Shown here: positions 22,601-33,427 of the stretch, piece after piece
Numbering within the stretch: the first letter of the stretch is position 1
Layout of the letters: each line of letters opens with the position of its first letter
NCBI GenBank assembly: GCA_036346395.1
Contig: CM070596.1
Coordinates: 18,018,177 to 18,082,176 of the forward strand
Direction of reading: 5' to 3'
DNA from: Hsuehochloa calcarea
Taxonomy: Eukaryota > Streptophyta > Magnoliopsida > Poales > Poaceae
Length of the DNA stretch: 64,000 nt
Notes under the pieces: model-generated
What the model was told of the DNA's origin: nothing
The model's database searches: none
The model's input: only the letters and a program-made list of their open reading frames with translations
Program-made: the position numbers and the translations under genes

Positions 22601-23085
22601 TTTTTGCTGGAACCAGCGGCAGCACACAACTAGAAATATGATCACACAAAGCACACAAGAGATATGAGAATTTGTTTACGAGGTTTGGTAATGCCTACAT
22701 CTCCGGGAGCCGAATCGCGACGGCTCCGTCCGTGTGAGGAGTTTTTTTTCACGATTAGGATTACAAAGGTTGGTGGTACACGAGCTATACAAAACAATAT
22801 GCGTCTTCACGGAACCATGGCCTTCATGTCTTTGTGAGTTATGCATGTGTTGTTCCGCCAGTGGCTGGTGCCCTTTGCAGCCTTGCCCTAGCGACAGCGG
22901 TGGTGCTACTCGCAATTAGACAAGGGTGGCGAACGACTTCTCTCGAGTCGAGATGTCGCTCACCGTGCCGGCCGGGTCAGCCTAAGGTACGGAACTATTG
23001 GCCTGGTCTAGGCATGACACGACCCGCACTATGCATAAACCGGGCCAGTTTTGCACGAAGGTCCGGGCCATGCTTGGGCTACTCC

Positions 23086-24476
23086 CAGTGGCGGATCCAG
23101 GATTTTCAAAATGGGTGTTCGAAGTTACAAACATGTTGTACAGTGTAAAACATAAAGGTATATAATATATATATAAAAGTATAAATTATTTGAGCAGATG
23201 TATAATTATCGATGCAAAAGTGTGTACATGTAAGTCAGATAAACATGAAGCTAAAAATTGAGTTTTGGTGTCATGAACTTACTACAGTACACATTTGGTT
23301 GAGTCCTAAATTACTTCTAATAGTCATATAGCGATCTGACTCTTTTAGAGCTAATAATGCAAAATATGGTGTTAGGACTGTAAACAACGGAATCATATTT
23401 AGAAAAATATTACCACATATACATGTATGTGTACTGAATTTGGATGAGCAGTGTTTATAGTTTTTACATCAAAGTAGATATATAGACACATGGATAGGGG
23501 ATTACTGAATTAGTGACATTCAACCCTAAAAAACCACAGCAAGAATAAGCCATCAGTGCCAATCTGATTCCATGAGCCAAATAGCCAATGCACATCCACT
23601 GTCCACTAATCCAAATTGCCCATTAATATCCATTCCATCATAGAGCAATGGGATAGAGAGGAATGGGAATAGTTACCTAAATGCGACTCGGCAATGGCGG
23701 CAACACCACAAGCCAGGATAGCCCACCGCCCCACCCATCCTCATTCTCATGTGTAATCAACAAATAAACCACATCAGTAAAACGAACAATATTCACAACT
23801 AAAACCAATTAATAGAAAGAGAGGTAGAGAGAGAAAATCGAGTCTAAGGGAGGCATCGGACGTCGGGCGTGGTGCACACGGGCCAGAGGGAGCAGGGAGG
23901 CAACGGAGTGAGCAGGCAGCAGAGGGGAGGCGCAGCGGGCCAAGGCCGGGCGTGGGCGCCAGCCAAGCCAACAGCGACCAGCAGCGGAGCCAGGGAACCA
24001 TAGAGCCACTTGACAACCGAGAGAGAGGGAGGATTTCTTCAAGCAAGTATCGACCAAAGCAACCACCAAAATGGAGAAGAAGTGAGATGGGGAGATAAGG
24101 AAGAAAAGGGGAAAGCAAAGAAGAAGAAAGAAGACCGTGGGAGCTCTCGGCCGTGAGTGGATAGAAATGAGAGATAGAGTAAGGAAGAAGTGAGGTGTGA
24201 CCGCGTGAGGGCGTGAGGCACTAAGGCGCTTGGCGTGGGGCGGCATGATCGTGGTGGGCGTTGGGTCGTGGTGGCGTGGGGCGGCGTGACTGAATGGCGA
24301 ATGGGCTATGCCTGCGCGAATCGCCGAGCGAACGGAATCGCGTGCACAGTGCAAATACATATTTTAAGTATACTTACTAGTATATATACCTAATATACCT
24401 AATAAATACTAAGTTTTCCCCATAAAGAATGGGTGTACATCTGTACACCCATGTCCCAACACTACATCCGCCCCTG
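23086..24476. mobile_element. Non-autonomous hAT element nested in another hAT, 1.39 kb
   Basis: Terminal repeats are CAGTGGCGGATCCAGG at the left and the inverse of CAGGGGCGGATGTAG at the right. A perfect 8-bp duplication GCTACTCC lies at 23078-23085 and 24477-24484. No transposase is present. The interior has an AT-rich left half and a segment (23810-24360) with minus-strand open frames rich in Ser, Pro and Leu that show no domain. Removal of the insert rejoins the GC-rich hAT subterminal sequence. Confidence 0.92.
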
Positions 24477-25575
24477 GCTACTCCCCCAGCACGCTGGACT
24501 GGCCCGGCACGGCATGACCCAGGCACAACCCATGTGGCCTGCATGGAGGGAGGGCGGAAGGGGGTTGGGAAGGCAGAGGGCGTCGGCGGCGTGGTCAGGA
24601 GGAGGCTGATGACAGCCCAACGCCGAGGAGGAGGTGGAGGGGGAGGGAAGGTAGAGGGCGCAGGGCCAGCGCGGAGGTGGTGGGGCGTGAAGTCGAAGGG
24701 AGAAGAGAAGAGGGAGGAGCTAGGGGGAGACGGCGGGGCAGGGGCCAAGGAGGAGAAGAGGGAGGGTGGGGGAGGCGGCGGTCGATGCAGAGGGAGAAGG
24801 GGCGGCCAACACGGAGGCAAGTAGCCACAAGGGAGGTGGTGGGGCGGGGGCCGGCGCGGAGGGATGGTGGAGGGGGCTGGGGGTAAGGGTTGACGCAGAA
24901 GGAGGAGGCGGCGGGGGTGCGGCAGGTGACATGGGCAGCTACCGCGTGCGTCAAGCGGGCGCGGCAGGGCACCAGGGGTGCACGGGCGTGGTAGCATGGT
25001 GCTGGGGGGATTGAGAAAAGGGGAGGGGGAGGCGGGTGGGCCAAACCGGCACATTAGGCCATGCTTGGCACGCCCGGGAAAAATCTGACCATTGGTGCAC
25101 TTTTTTGGCGCGGTGGGCCATGCCCGGCCTAGCATGGCACAACCCATTTGGCCTGTTTAGTCCGTAACATTTGGATTTTCAAATAATCTGACCGTTTTTT
25201 ACCATTTGGGGCTTTAAAAATAGCAACAGAATTCAAAAAATCTATTTTTTCTATAAATAGCCACCATACCCCCTCATTGAGCACCCATCTATTCCTCAAT
25301 CTTTCTTTCAAATTATGTTGTGCAAATTCAAATTCGTTGTGAGATAATTTGACAAAATTTAAAAAAAAATGCTAAATTTTGGAAAATTTAATTTTCGGTA
25401 GCAAGTTAGTAAAAAAGGTACAATAATATTTTTGCATAATTTTATTTTTATTATTTGTTATGTTAATACGAAAATAATAATAGAGTTAGTTTCGATTTTG
25501 TAGTTTTTGTTATAAAAAAATTACGACAGCTTTGCTATTCGTGATTACGGGCTTTCACTCAAGGAAATTGCATCC

Positions 25576-27590
25576 ATGGAGGCTGCGCCTGCTTCAAACT
25601 AACCACAGTTGTTACCGAAAGAGCAAGGTAGAGTTATGCCATCAGGCTCCACGAAAGCATCTTCATCGGTGACCTTCAGAGCAAAGAGGTCGATGTCGTC
25701 TACATCAGGAGTCTAGGAGAATTTCGATAGGACAGCCAAGCCAGACACATAGACAAATGAGGTACCATATGCTGTTTACAAAATTTGTCACAATGAATTG
25801 TCTGTAAAGTCTTCAGCTGGAACGGGGCATGTGCTTAGACGTGCTACAACATGTAAGGTCAAGGAAGGATTTATGCTGAGGCAGACACAGATGTAGTACA
25901 ATCTCGATGGTACGCACCTAGGACTACGATCCTGAGGTAGCCTATCAATCTCCCCGTCGTTTAATTTCTTCTAATGATTTACCGTTAGCCTTTGGGGAGT
26001 CTAGTATTTTCCAAACTTACATTAGGACTACGTATAATCCTAGATTTTCTACTGTTTCTAGATAGACAACGACTAGGGATATAGTAAAACACTACAATGA
26101 ACACTGTGATAAAATAAAAGAACTATTTAGTATGTGCACATTTTTGGTGGCCCTCACCTCAAACATATGGAGTGGTCAGGCTAGAGATGATTATATTAGT
26201 GTAGTTGCTCATTATGTTAATGATAACTGGGTAATAGAGAAAAGAATTATATGTTTTAAATTAATTGATGTAGCACACATGGGTGAGAATATTACAGACT
26301 GTATTATCAAAGTCGTGGAAGACTTTGGTCTTACAAACAAAATATTCGCAATTACTTTAGATAATGTCGCTTCGAACTCTAGGGTCAGGGATATTCTTAC
26401 TCCAGTGCTGGTCGATTCCTTCTTGCTACAAAAGCGATGTGATTTTCATATTATTAATCTTATAGTCAAGTGTGGTTTGAAGAGGTTGACTTCGTATATT
26501 AATGATTTTTCATGATGTGATATTTTACTTGAATAATTCTAACGTAAGAATAGCAGCATATAAGAACTTACGCGGGGAGATGGGTGTACGTCCAAGAAAA
26601 TTCAGTTTGAACATGTCGGTAAATGAAACTCTACTTATTTGATGCTTAAAAGTCTTTTACCATATAAGAGCATTTTTCTGTTTTTATTTAAACGCACTAT
26701 TATAGCACTGATGGTAGTGTACTATTGACTGAGCAACATTGGTTCATTGCTGAGAAGATACTTTAGTTTTTAGATATTTTTTATGAGGCTGATGTTGCTT
26801 TGTCCGCTGTCTATTATCCAACATCTCCTATTATTATGCATAGTATTTTACAGATTGCTAGTCACTATGAAAATGACACAGTTTTACAAGAGGATATTTT
26901 TGCTATGAAAAGTAAATACCTTAAATATTAGAGAGAAATCTCTTACCTATGTGCATTTGCATTTATTTTAGATCTTAGATCTAAAATTGACGGATTTGCT
27001 AATGTTCTTGATCTTCTTAGTGATGCTATAAGGCTAGACTGTTCTAACTATTTTACAAATATTCGTTCTCAATTACATGAGGTTTTCCAAAGGTATAAAA
27101 ATAAGTTTTAGGGAGTCCGCTTCCAACGACCCCCCAATAGCACGCATCTCAAGTAACAATGCAAATATGTGGGGCAAGATCTCGAGTGCATGCTCTTCCT
27201 CTTGGTCAAGGTCTTCTTCTTCTAACACACCACCTTCTCACCCAAGTCCAAGACCAGCCTCTCACCCAAGGAGTGGGGAATTATTCGCCTATCTTAACAG
27301 CGATACGGTGGATTTCAACTTAGAAAGCTTCGAAATTTTGCAATAGTAGCATAGCCATAAGTTAGCATATCTCATGCTATCCATACTTACACGTGATGCG
27401 TTAACTGTTGCTATATCGAGGTTTCCTCCGAGTTTGCTTTCATTCTTTCTGGAAGAGTATTAGAGGAGATACTTCTAACTGTGAAGGACTGGGAACAAGC
27501 TGATTCACGAACACAACACTCTGTGGAAAATCCAGAGTTGTCAGAGGTGTTCAAAAATCTGTACCTAGACAACGACACTTAGAAAAAGGA
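25576..27590 (+). pseudogene. hAT-family transposase remnant
   Basis: Pieces of a BED zinc finger/hAT transposase appear in order. Near 25770-25860 is a BED-like finger, CKICHNEL then GTGHVLRR..C. At 26132-26515 is the RNase-H-fold core with TSNIWSG, DDYISVVAHYV, KRIICFKLIDVAH, IFAITLDNVASN and CDFHIINLIVKCGLKR. At about 27270-27480 is the C-terminal dimerisation region, with a short SHKLAYLMLS segment preceded by YLNSDTVDFNLESFEIL. Several stops and frame changes separate these parts (for example after 26515), so it cannot make a full protein. The enzyme family cuts DNA with a D-D-E triad and leaves 8-bp duplications, matching the 8-bp footprints of hAT elements in this window. Confidence 0.88.
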
Positions 27591-27985
27591 TGTATGTAGA
27601 GCTATAGGTTGTACTCCTTTTCCTTTGTTTAGGTTTTCTCATATTGAGTTTTTAGTTGGCAAAAGTTTTAATGATCCAGTCATTTGAACATTAATAAAGC
27701 TCTTTATTATATTTTTAATATGCTTATCTTATTTTTTTACAAATTTTATATCTACTTCTGAATTCTACATATTTTTCTTATTTTTTTGGAATTTTCTTTC
27801 TTATTTTTTTGAACTTTCGAGCCTAACAGGCTAAGTGGGTCGGCCTCGGCCCGCTGGGCCAAACGGGCTCGTGCCGGCATGGCACAGTATGAACGACCGA
27901 TGGGCCAGCAAGGCACGACCCGTTTTAACATGCGAGCCAGGATGGGCCGTGCCATATTGGGCGGTCCATTTGACCACCACTACCC

Positions 27986-29078
27986 AGTCCCACTAAAAAG
28001 AAAAAGGCTGAAACTTGATTGGGCTTCACCTTACTGGGCTCATATTTTGACTAGCAAATTTCAAGAAGAGGGCCCATATATACATAATACAGGCAGGTTA
28101 ATTTAGTGAGCTACTTAGTGAATCCTAGGAGGGCACTGTTAAATTTTCTCCGAAGCTTTTGCAATGCAGGGTAGTTTGCATTTTTTCCGTTTTTCTAAAC
28201 ACAATTATTTTAGTACTATTCTCAAATATTCTTTTGACTATATTGTCTATTGAAATTTATTAATAGCCAAGGCTAAATTTTGACTAAGTACGACTTACAA
28301 AGAAATTAAGCCATAGCTTAACAAATATAATTTTCCGAGGAATAACCTATTCTTTTTACCACTTTCTGACACAAATAACACAAGAGAGAATGACTCCTGG
28401 TCTATCGACGTCGAGCCACCAGTGTGGAGTGAATGTGCAGGTCTTCATCAGCACGCGCGCCTCTTCTGTTGTTTCTTCTTCACTGCCGGCCACGCTACTC
28501 CGGCAGGCGAGAACCACAGGCGCCAGTGCGGCACTGCTGCCGCCGCCATCAATCCCCCCTCTAGCACAGCGTGATGTCCCTAGTTACATGACCATCAAGC
28601 ATAACTAGCGGCGGACCTATGATTTCTAGAATGGATGTTTGGAGTAATTAAAATTTCATTCAAATAGAAAAAGTAAAAGTATACTGTAGCAAAAATCAAA
28701 GTACAAGTTATTCGTAGTAAAGACATCATCTCAATTAGTTTAGAGATATTGCAAAATAAATAAGAACACCTATGAACTAATAGCAGGTCCGATCGCTGCA
28801 TAACCATAGCGACACCAACCAACGCCACTAAAGCCCACGGCCATTTCAGCTGCCGAGCCTGCGAAAGACGCACGCATGAGCGAAAAACCATTGCATTGCA
28901 TATTGAGTAATGTGTTTTGGCCATAGCCCTAATCGTCAGCAGTTAATACTTGCTCTCATGTAACAGTACTGTCGGCCACTGGTTGCCTCGCTCTTGATCA
29001 ATTAGCAGTAGCCAACCCATGTTCTATATGTAGGATCCAACAACTGAACAGGACTGGTTGCACCAGGAATGCGTGAAC
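27986..29078. other. Intergenic DNA with a possible hAT fragment, no gene
   Basis: A segment at 28606-28680 (AGCGGCGGACCTATGATTTCTAGAATGG type) resembles the left end of the hAT at 23086 in diverged form, but no partner end was found. The short frame at 28390-28608 shows no domain. TGAAC at 29074-29078 is the left target duplication of the next element. Confidence 0.5.
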
Positions 29079-31165
29079 TGTAATACCTCGGAATTGAATC
29101 GAGTAATTAGAAAATAGCCGAGAGGAGAAAAGACAATTAAATGAGTAGAAATTCTTGAAAAGAGAAGGGTTTTCCGTAAATCCTCGCCAACCTGGGCCTG
29201 GGCCGTGGCCCAAGAGGGGCCTATGTGGTGGCCGGCCAAAAAGGGGGGGTTCCCACCCCCCAAACCCTAAACTCCCGCTCTCCTCCTCCTCCCACTTTGA
29301 GCGCCGCCTCTCCCCTCTCTCTCCTTTGTGCGCGCCTCGTCAGATTTAGGTACGTTACGTTCATTTTTTTTGACTTGATCACCTCTTAGAAAGTTGTAAA
29401 TCTCGGTTTTAGCTTTCTTTTGCACCGAGATCACCTGATTTGGACCAACGGTTTAGAAGTTATGGTAGTTTTACCGCGACTGACCAGGAGAGCTGACGAG
29501 TTGTGGCAGATTGCATTGTCTGGTTATTATGAATTTTTATAGGCCGAATTAGAAAATCCACCCAAAATGAATATTGTAGAGGAGTCAGAAAGCTTTCCAA
29601 GCTGATAAATAACACAATTTTTAGAGTTGGCAATCAAAAGTTATGAAATTTTTACCGTCGCTGTTTTGCTAACTGTCAGATTGCAGAGACATAAAACTTA
29701 GAAAAAATTTACCTGAATATAAGAATTAGTAGGAGGCCGAATAAGGAGACTTGTCCAACTATACTATTGTAGCTAGTTTTGTCATGATTCCAGAGAGTCC
29801 AAGATCACCCCATTCCGAGTTACGAAGCAAAAGTTATGGTGGTTTTAGTACTCTGTCCAGAAAACCCGACGTGAAGTTGATGTTTTTTTAATTGTCCTGG
29901 TAGGGGTATTACTTCGCCGATTCAGCAAAGCTCACCAACTATACTTAGTTGGAGAATTTAATTATCTTTTCGGAAAGTCTAAGAACATCTTGGGACCACT
30001 GTACTAATAGATATGGATTTTTTAAGTTGATTGTCCACCGAGGGGACAGATCGACGTTTAGGAGTTTGGGGTCGGGATAGAGTTAGGAGTTTTGCAAGTC
30101 CATGGTTGTTGTTATATAGGTTGTTTTGATCATTCTTTGTGCCTTAGCATGTGTTATAACTATTATTCGGTGGTGGACCGGTGCGAGGAGCGGCTCATTC
30201 ATACATCCCTCGTTCTCTCGTGGTTAAGGCAAGTGCAGATGAGTGGTAAATTGTGTATGATCATTTGTTCATGTTTACTATGTTATGAGTATCTTATGTT
30301 AATCATGGATGCTCGAATGTTATGGACATTAATGCCCGTAAATGCTAGAAGTATGCGTAAGTTTCATGTATGCATGATGATTTAAAGTATTGACCATGTG
30401 CATCATGATATCATATTAGAGGCATGGTCACGTGGTGACCAAGCATTAATTGAGGTCCCCGTCATGAATATGATGGGCTTTTGGGTCCCCATACTTGTGG
30501 AGTATGGGCTAAAGTCCCTGTGCTAGAAGGCACGTGCATGGGTGTCATCGACGGATGCACACTCCGCAATACCAGTATATGCAAAAGAGAGAAAGAAAAG
30601 TGCATTTGAACAGTTTGCATCGCATAAGCATGAGACATATTTCTTATTGGGTTATGTGGATGGATGTTGTTAATTACAGTTGTGTTGGCTATTGTCTTGC
30701 TATTTGTACTTTACTGAGTCTTGGACCCACTCTTGCTGATGTTGTGTTTTTAGGTATCTCGTTTGCGGACGGCATGCATGGGAGCGAGTAGGGTTGCTTT
30801 GGTTGCACTCACTACCACATATTCTTGAAAAGATAATTATCATTTAGACCGTACCTTTATAACAAGCAAACTGCTTAAGGATTAACTTTGGCTATACTTG
30901 AATGCATTGGTTTATTTGTAATAATGAGAGTGGTAAATTTTAATTATGCTTGCTTATGTTTTAGCTGAGTAGATTATTTATGAATGCTTCGATGAACTTA
31001 GGATGTTGAAATAGTGATAATTTTATAAGCATCTATTGGAATCTCCGGTAAACTTAGTTATACAAAGGAGGTTCTACCGATTTTTTTTTGTAGTGTCTTG
31101 GATTTGTATTTGTGATATTGTTATTTTAGTAGCATTCCAGGCTCATGTTGGGCTGGGGTGTTACA
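29079..31165 (+). mobile_element. Gypsy solo LTR, plus strand, 2.1 kb
   Basis: It starts TGTAATACCTCGG and ends GGGGTGTTACA, with a perfect 5-bp duplication TGAAC on both sides (29074-29078, 31166-31170). It has the family's GC block GGCCTGGGCCGTGGCCCAAGAG (near 29190) followed by a pyrimidine-rich leader. No gag, pol, primer site or second LTR is present, so the element was lost by LTR-LTR recombination. The open frames within (for example 30092-30385, 30534-30791) have no domains. Confidence 0.92.
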
Positions 31166-31170
31166 TGAAC

Positions 31171-31614
31171 ATAGTATGAAGTACATTTTCTACACATGTG
31201 TATGTAAGCAGCTCTTTTCACGGTGCACTTAATTTAATACGGATTGTCTATTTTTTTTCCCAGTAGTTTAGATTAGTTAGAATTTAGTTGTACTACACAT
31301 GACAGTATGAGTAGTAGAATCCTGAGGGGTAGAATTTTAATTGTCCATGTAGGAATCGCATAACGCAAGAGTAATATTTTTAACCATAATTGGAAAAATC
31401 CATAATACCATCTCTAAAAAAAACTATAAATACAAAGAAAAATCTATTATGCCCTTGGCAAATAAATTATATTTGATTTGTATTACTACCATATACTACT
31501 AATAGAATGAACCGTAAATTTTTTCTCTCTATAAACTTTATCTTGTGCATGAAGTATATACATTTGCTCTATGCAGAGAGTCACAAAAAGTGTCAGTAAA
31601 TGTCGGGACTCGAA
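31171..31614. other. AT-rich intergenic sequence, no feature recognised
   Basis: No coding pattern or terminal repeat was seen. It separates two LTRs and may be one of the few stretches of old intergenic DNA. Confidence 0.5.
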
Positions 31615-32522
31615 TGTAACATCCCTATTTTTGGAATTTCAAAATCGTTTTTAGTAGTTTAGCCCCTTGGAAAATTTTACTAAATTTAATTTGAATTTAA
31701 CAAAGCTTAAATGGGACTTTTCAAAGTCAAAATAATTTAATGTGATTAAGCTAAACCTCAATTAATTAAAAAATTATTTTATTTGTGTTATATGTGCTTG
31801 GAAGTATTTTCTAGATTTTTTTGAGTTTATTTGCTATTTTTAAATTGCCATTTAGATTATTTGGTATTTTCTAAATTAGAAAAGCTAATTAAAATCTCAA
31901 GAAATTCCTTACGCTGATTTCTTTTCTAAGCCCCAATTCTTTCTCTCTAGCCCGGTCCGCTATAGTCCATTCCCCAGTGCGCACTGCAGTCCAGCCTGAT
32001 CCACCGTCGTGTCGCATCCGCGTGCGCCATGCGTCCCGTGCTCGCCTGTTGTCACTAACTGGTGGGTCCCTCCTGCCAGGCCATCGTCGCTGTCGTCGTC
32101 CTAGACTCTCTCTCCATCATCGCGCCGCCGCCGTAGCCAATCCAGACTCTGCCTCCTGGGGTTATTTAAAGCCTAAGGATCTTCGTTTTCTACACCCCGA
32201 GCCGCACCGTACTTTTTGTCCTAGCTGCCTTCGCCTGAGTCGCCATGTAGCACCGCCACCACCGTTGTCTTCTCGAACGCCGATCGAACTACTCTGTCCT
32301 TGCCGTCGCTGGAGCACCACCCTAGCCCGTCGCCGTCGAGCCCAAACCCTAGCCTCCGCTTCAACCTCGCTGTCGTCGCCTCCGTTCACCTTCGCCCGTC
32401 TCGTGTACCCCATCGAGTTCGCCATCGCCTCAGCTATCCGCCGCAACCCTCCGCGTCCGCTGTTGTGGCCCCAAATGCCGATGACCTTAGGTTGCCGAGC
32501 CACCGCTGTCGTCGAGCTGACG
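31615..32522 (+). mobile_element. Gypsy LTR fragment, 5' part, plus strand
   Basis: It starts TGTAACATCCC and follows the 5' part of the LTR at 320 (AATTTGAATTTAACAAAGCTT, then a GC-rich promoter block with TTATTTAAAG near 32161, then GACCTTAGGTTGCCGAGCCACC). It stops abruptly at 32522, where a second LTR head begins. Only one unit of the region that is duplicated at 886-2242 is present here. Confidence 0.75.
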
Positions 32523-32567
32523 TGTAACATCCCAATTTTCTGAGCTTTAAAAATCTTTTGAATAGTT
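32523..32567 (+). mobile_element. Truncated LTR head, 45 bp
   Basis: TGTAACATCCCAATTTT followed by GAGCTTTAAAAATCTTTT matches the head at 52196 closely. It breaks into copia coding sequence near 32568. This is the junction of a deletion or rearrangement between two elements. Confidence 0.65.
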
Positions 32568-33339
32568 ACAACAGTCAAAGTTGTCATGGGAGTGGAGATT
32601 GGCTTGCAGTCACCCATGTCGAAACGTTTGAGCAAGTCCTTAGTGTACTTCGTCTGATGGATTAAGATCCCTTGCATTGCTTAATTTGAAGCCCCAAAAA
32701 GTAATTGAGCTCTCCCATCATACTCATCTTAAATTCCCTGGACATAGTCTCAGAAAAGCTAGAAACAAGAGCATTAGAAGAACCACCAAAGATAATATCA
32801 TCAACGTAAATTTGAGAGAGTAGGAAGTCATTACCACGCCTAAGAATGAACAAAGTCTTGTCTACCTTACCCATCTCAAAATTATTCTTAAGCAAAAAGG
32901 TCTTAAGTCTATCATACCAGGCTCTAAGGGCTTGTTTAAGACCATATAAGACTTTGGATAGCTTGAATACATGATGTGGGTACTTGAAATTCTCAAAGCC
33001 TGGGGGTTGCTTAACATAAACTTCCTCCTCTACGAAACCATTTAAAAAGTCACTTTTAACATCCATCTGATATAATCTAAAGCCCTTAGATGCAGCAAAT
33101 GCAAGCAGAATGCGAATGGCTTCTAGTCTAGCAACAAGAGCAAAAGTCTCATCAAAATCCAACCCCTCAACTTGGCTAAAACCCTGAGCTACCAACCTAG
33201 CCTTATTTCTAATTACAGAACCATCCGCATTTTGTTTGTTTTTGAAAACCCAGCGGGTTCCTATAACATTATGGACACTAGGAGGTTCTACTAGGTTCCA
33301 AACCTTATTCCTCTCAAAATTCTCTAACTCCTCATGCAT
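32568..33339 (-). pseudogene. Copia reverse transcriptase (RVT_2) remnant
   Basis: The visible frame covers the palm of the enzyme: GTRWVFKNKQNADG, ARLVAQGFSQVEGLDFDETF, the first catalytic Asp in MDVKSDFLNG, KVLYGLKQALRAWYDRL and the catalytic YVDDIIFGG, then LNYFLGLQIKQ. A frame change near 32670 is needed to continue into GILIHQTKYTKDLLKRFDM and KPISTPM, where the sequence is cut. Some conserved residues are altered (FALVARLEAIR for the usual FAPVARLEAIR). It copies element RNA into DNA in intact relatives. The RNase H domain is lost. Confidence 0.93.
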
Positions 33340-33427
33340 GGCATTAACCCAGCTAGAATCCGATAAAGCATGTGATATATCGCAGGGTTCAAAAGAAGCA
33401 ACAAAAGCAGAATGAGAGTAGAGGTTT

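Larger units (their letters stand above)
22950..27985 (+). mobile_element. Decayed autonomous-type hAT transposon
   Basis: Both flanks (about 22960-23077 plus 24485-25160, and 27830-27985) are dense in GGGCCGTGCC/GGCACGACCC subterminal motifs. The right end reads GGTCCATTTGACCACCACTA, typical of a large plant hAT group. Between them lies a hAT transposase remnant (25576-27590). A smaller hAT (23086-24476) has inserted into the left subterminal region. The outer target duplication was not recognised, so the limits are approximate. The GC-rich part at 24540-25010 opens a long minus-strand Pro/Ala/Ser frame that I regard as non-coding. Confidence 0.6.

Noticed and set aside
24377..25147. Long minus-strand open frame of 256 codons
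   Set aside because: The protein is Pro/Ala/Ser-rich with no domain and lies in GC-rich hAT subterminal sequence; the opposite strand is also open, as expected for skewed GC DNA.
28390..28608. Small frame of 72 codons as a gene
   Set aside because: Low complexity (Ser/Ala/Pro), no splice or domain support, in transposon-rich sequence.
32162..32677. Minus-strand frame of 171 codons starting in copia pol
   Set aside because: A chance fusion of the copia pol end with antisense LTR sequence across the 32568 junction.
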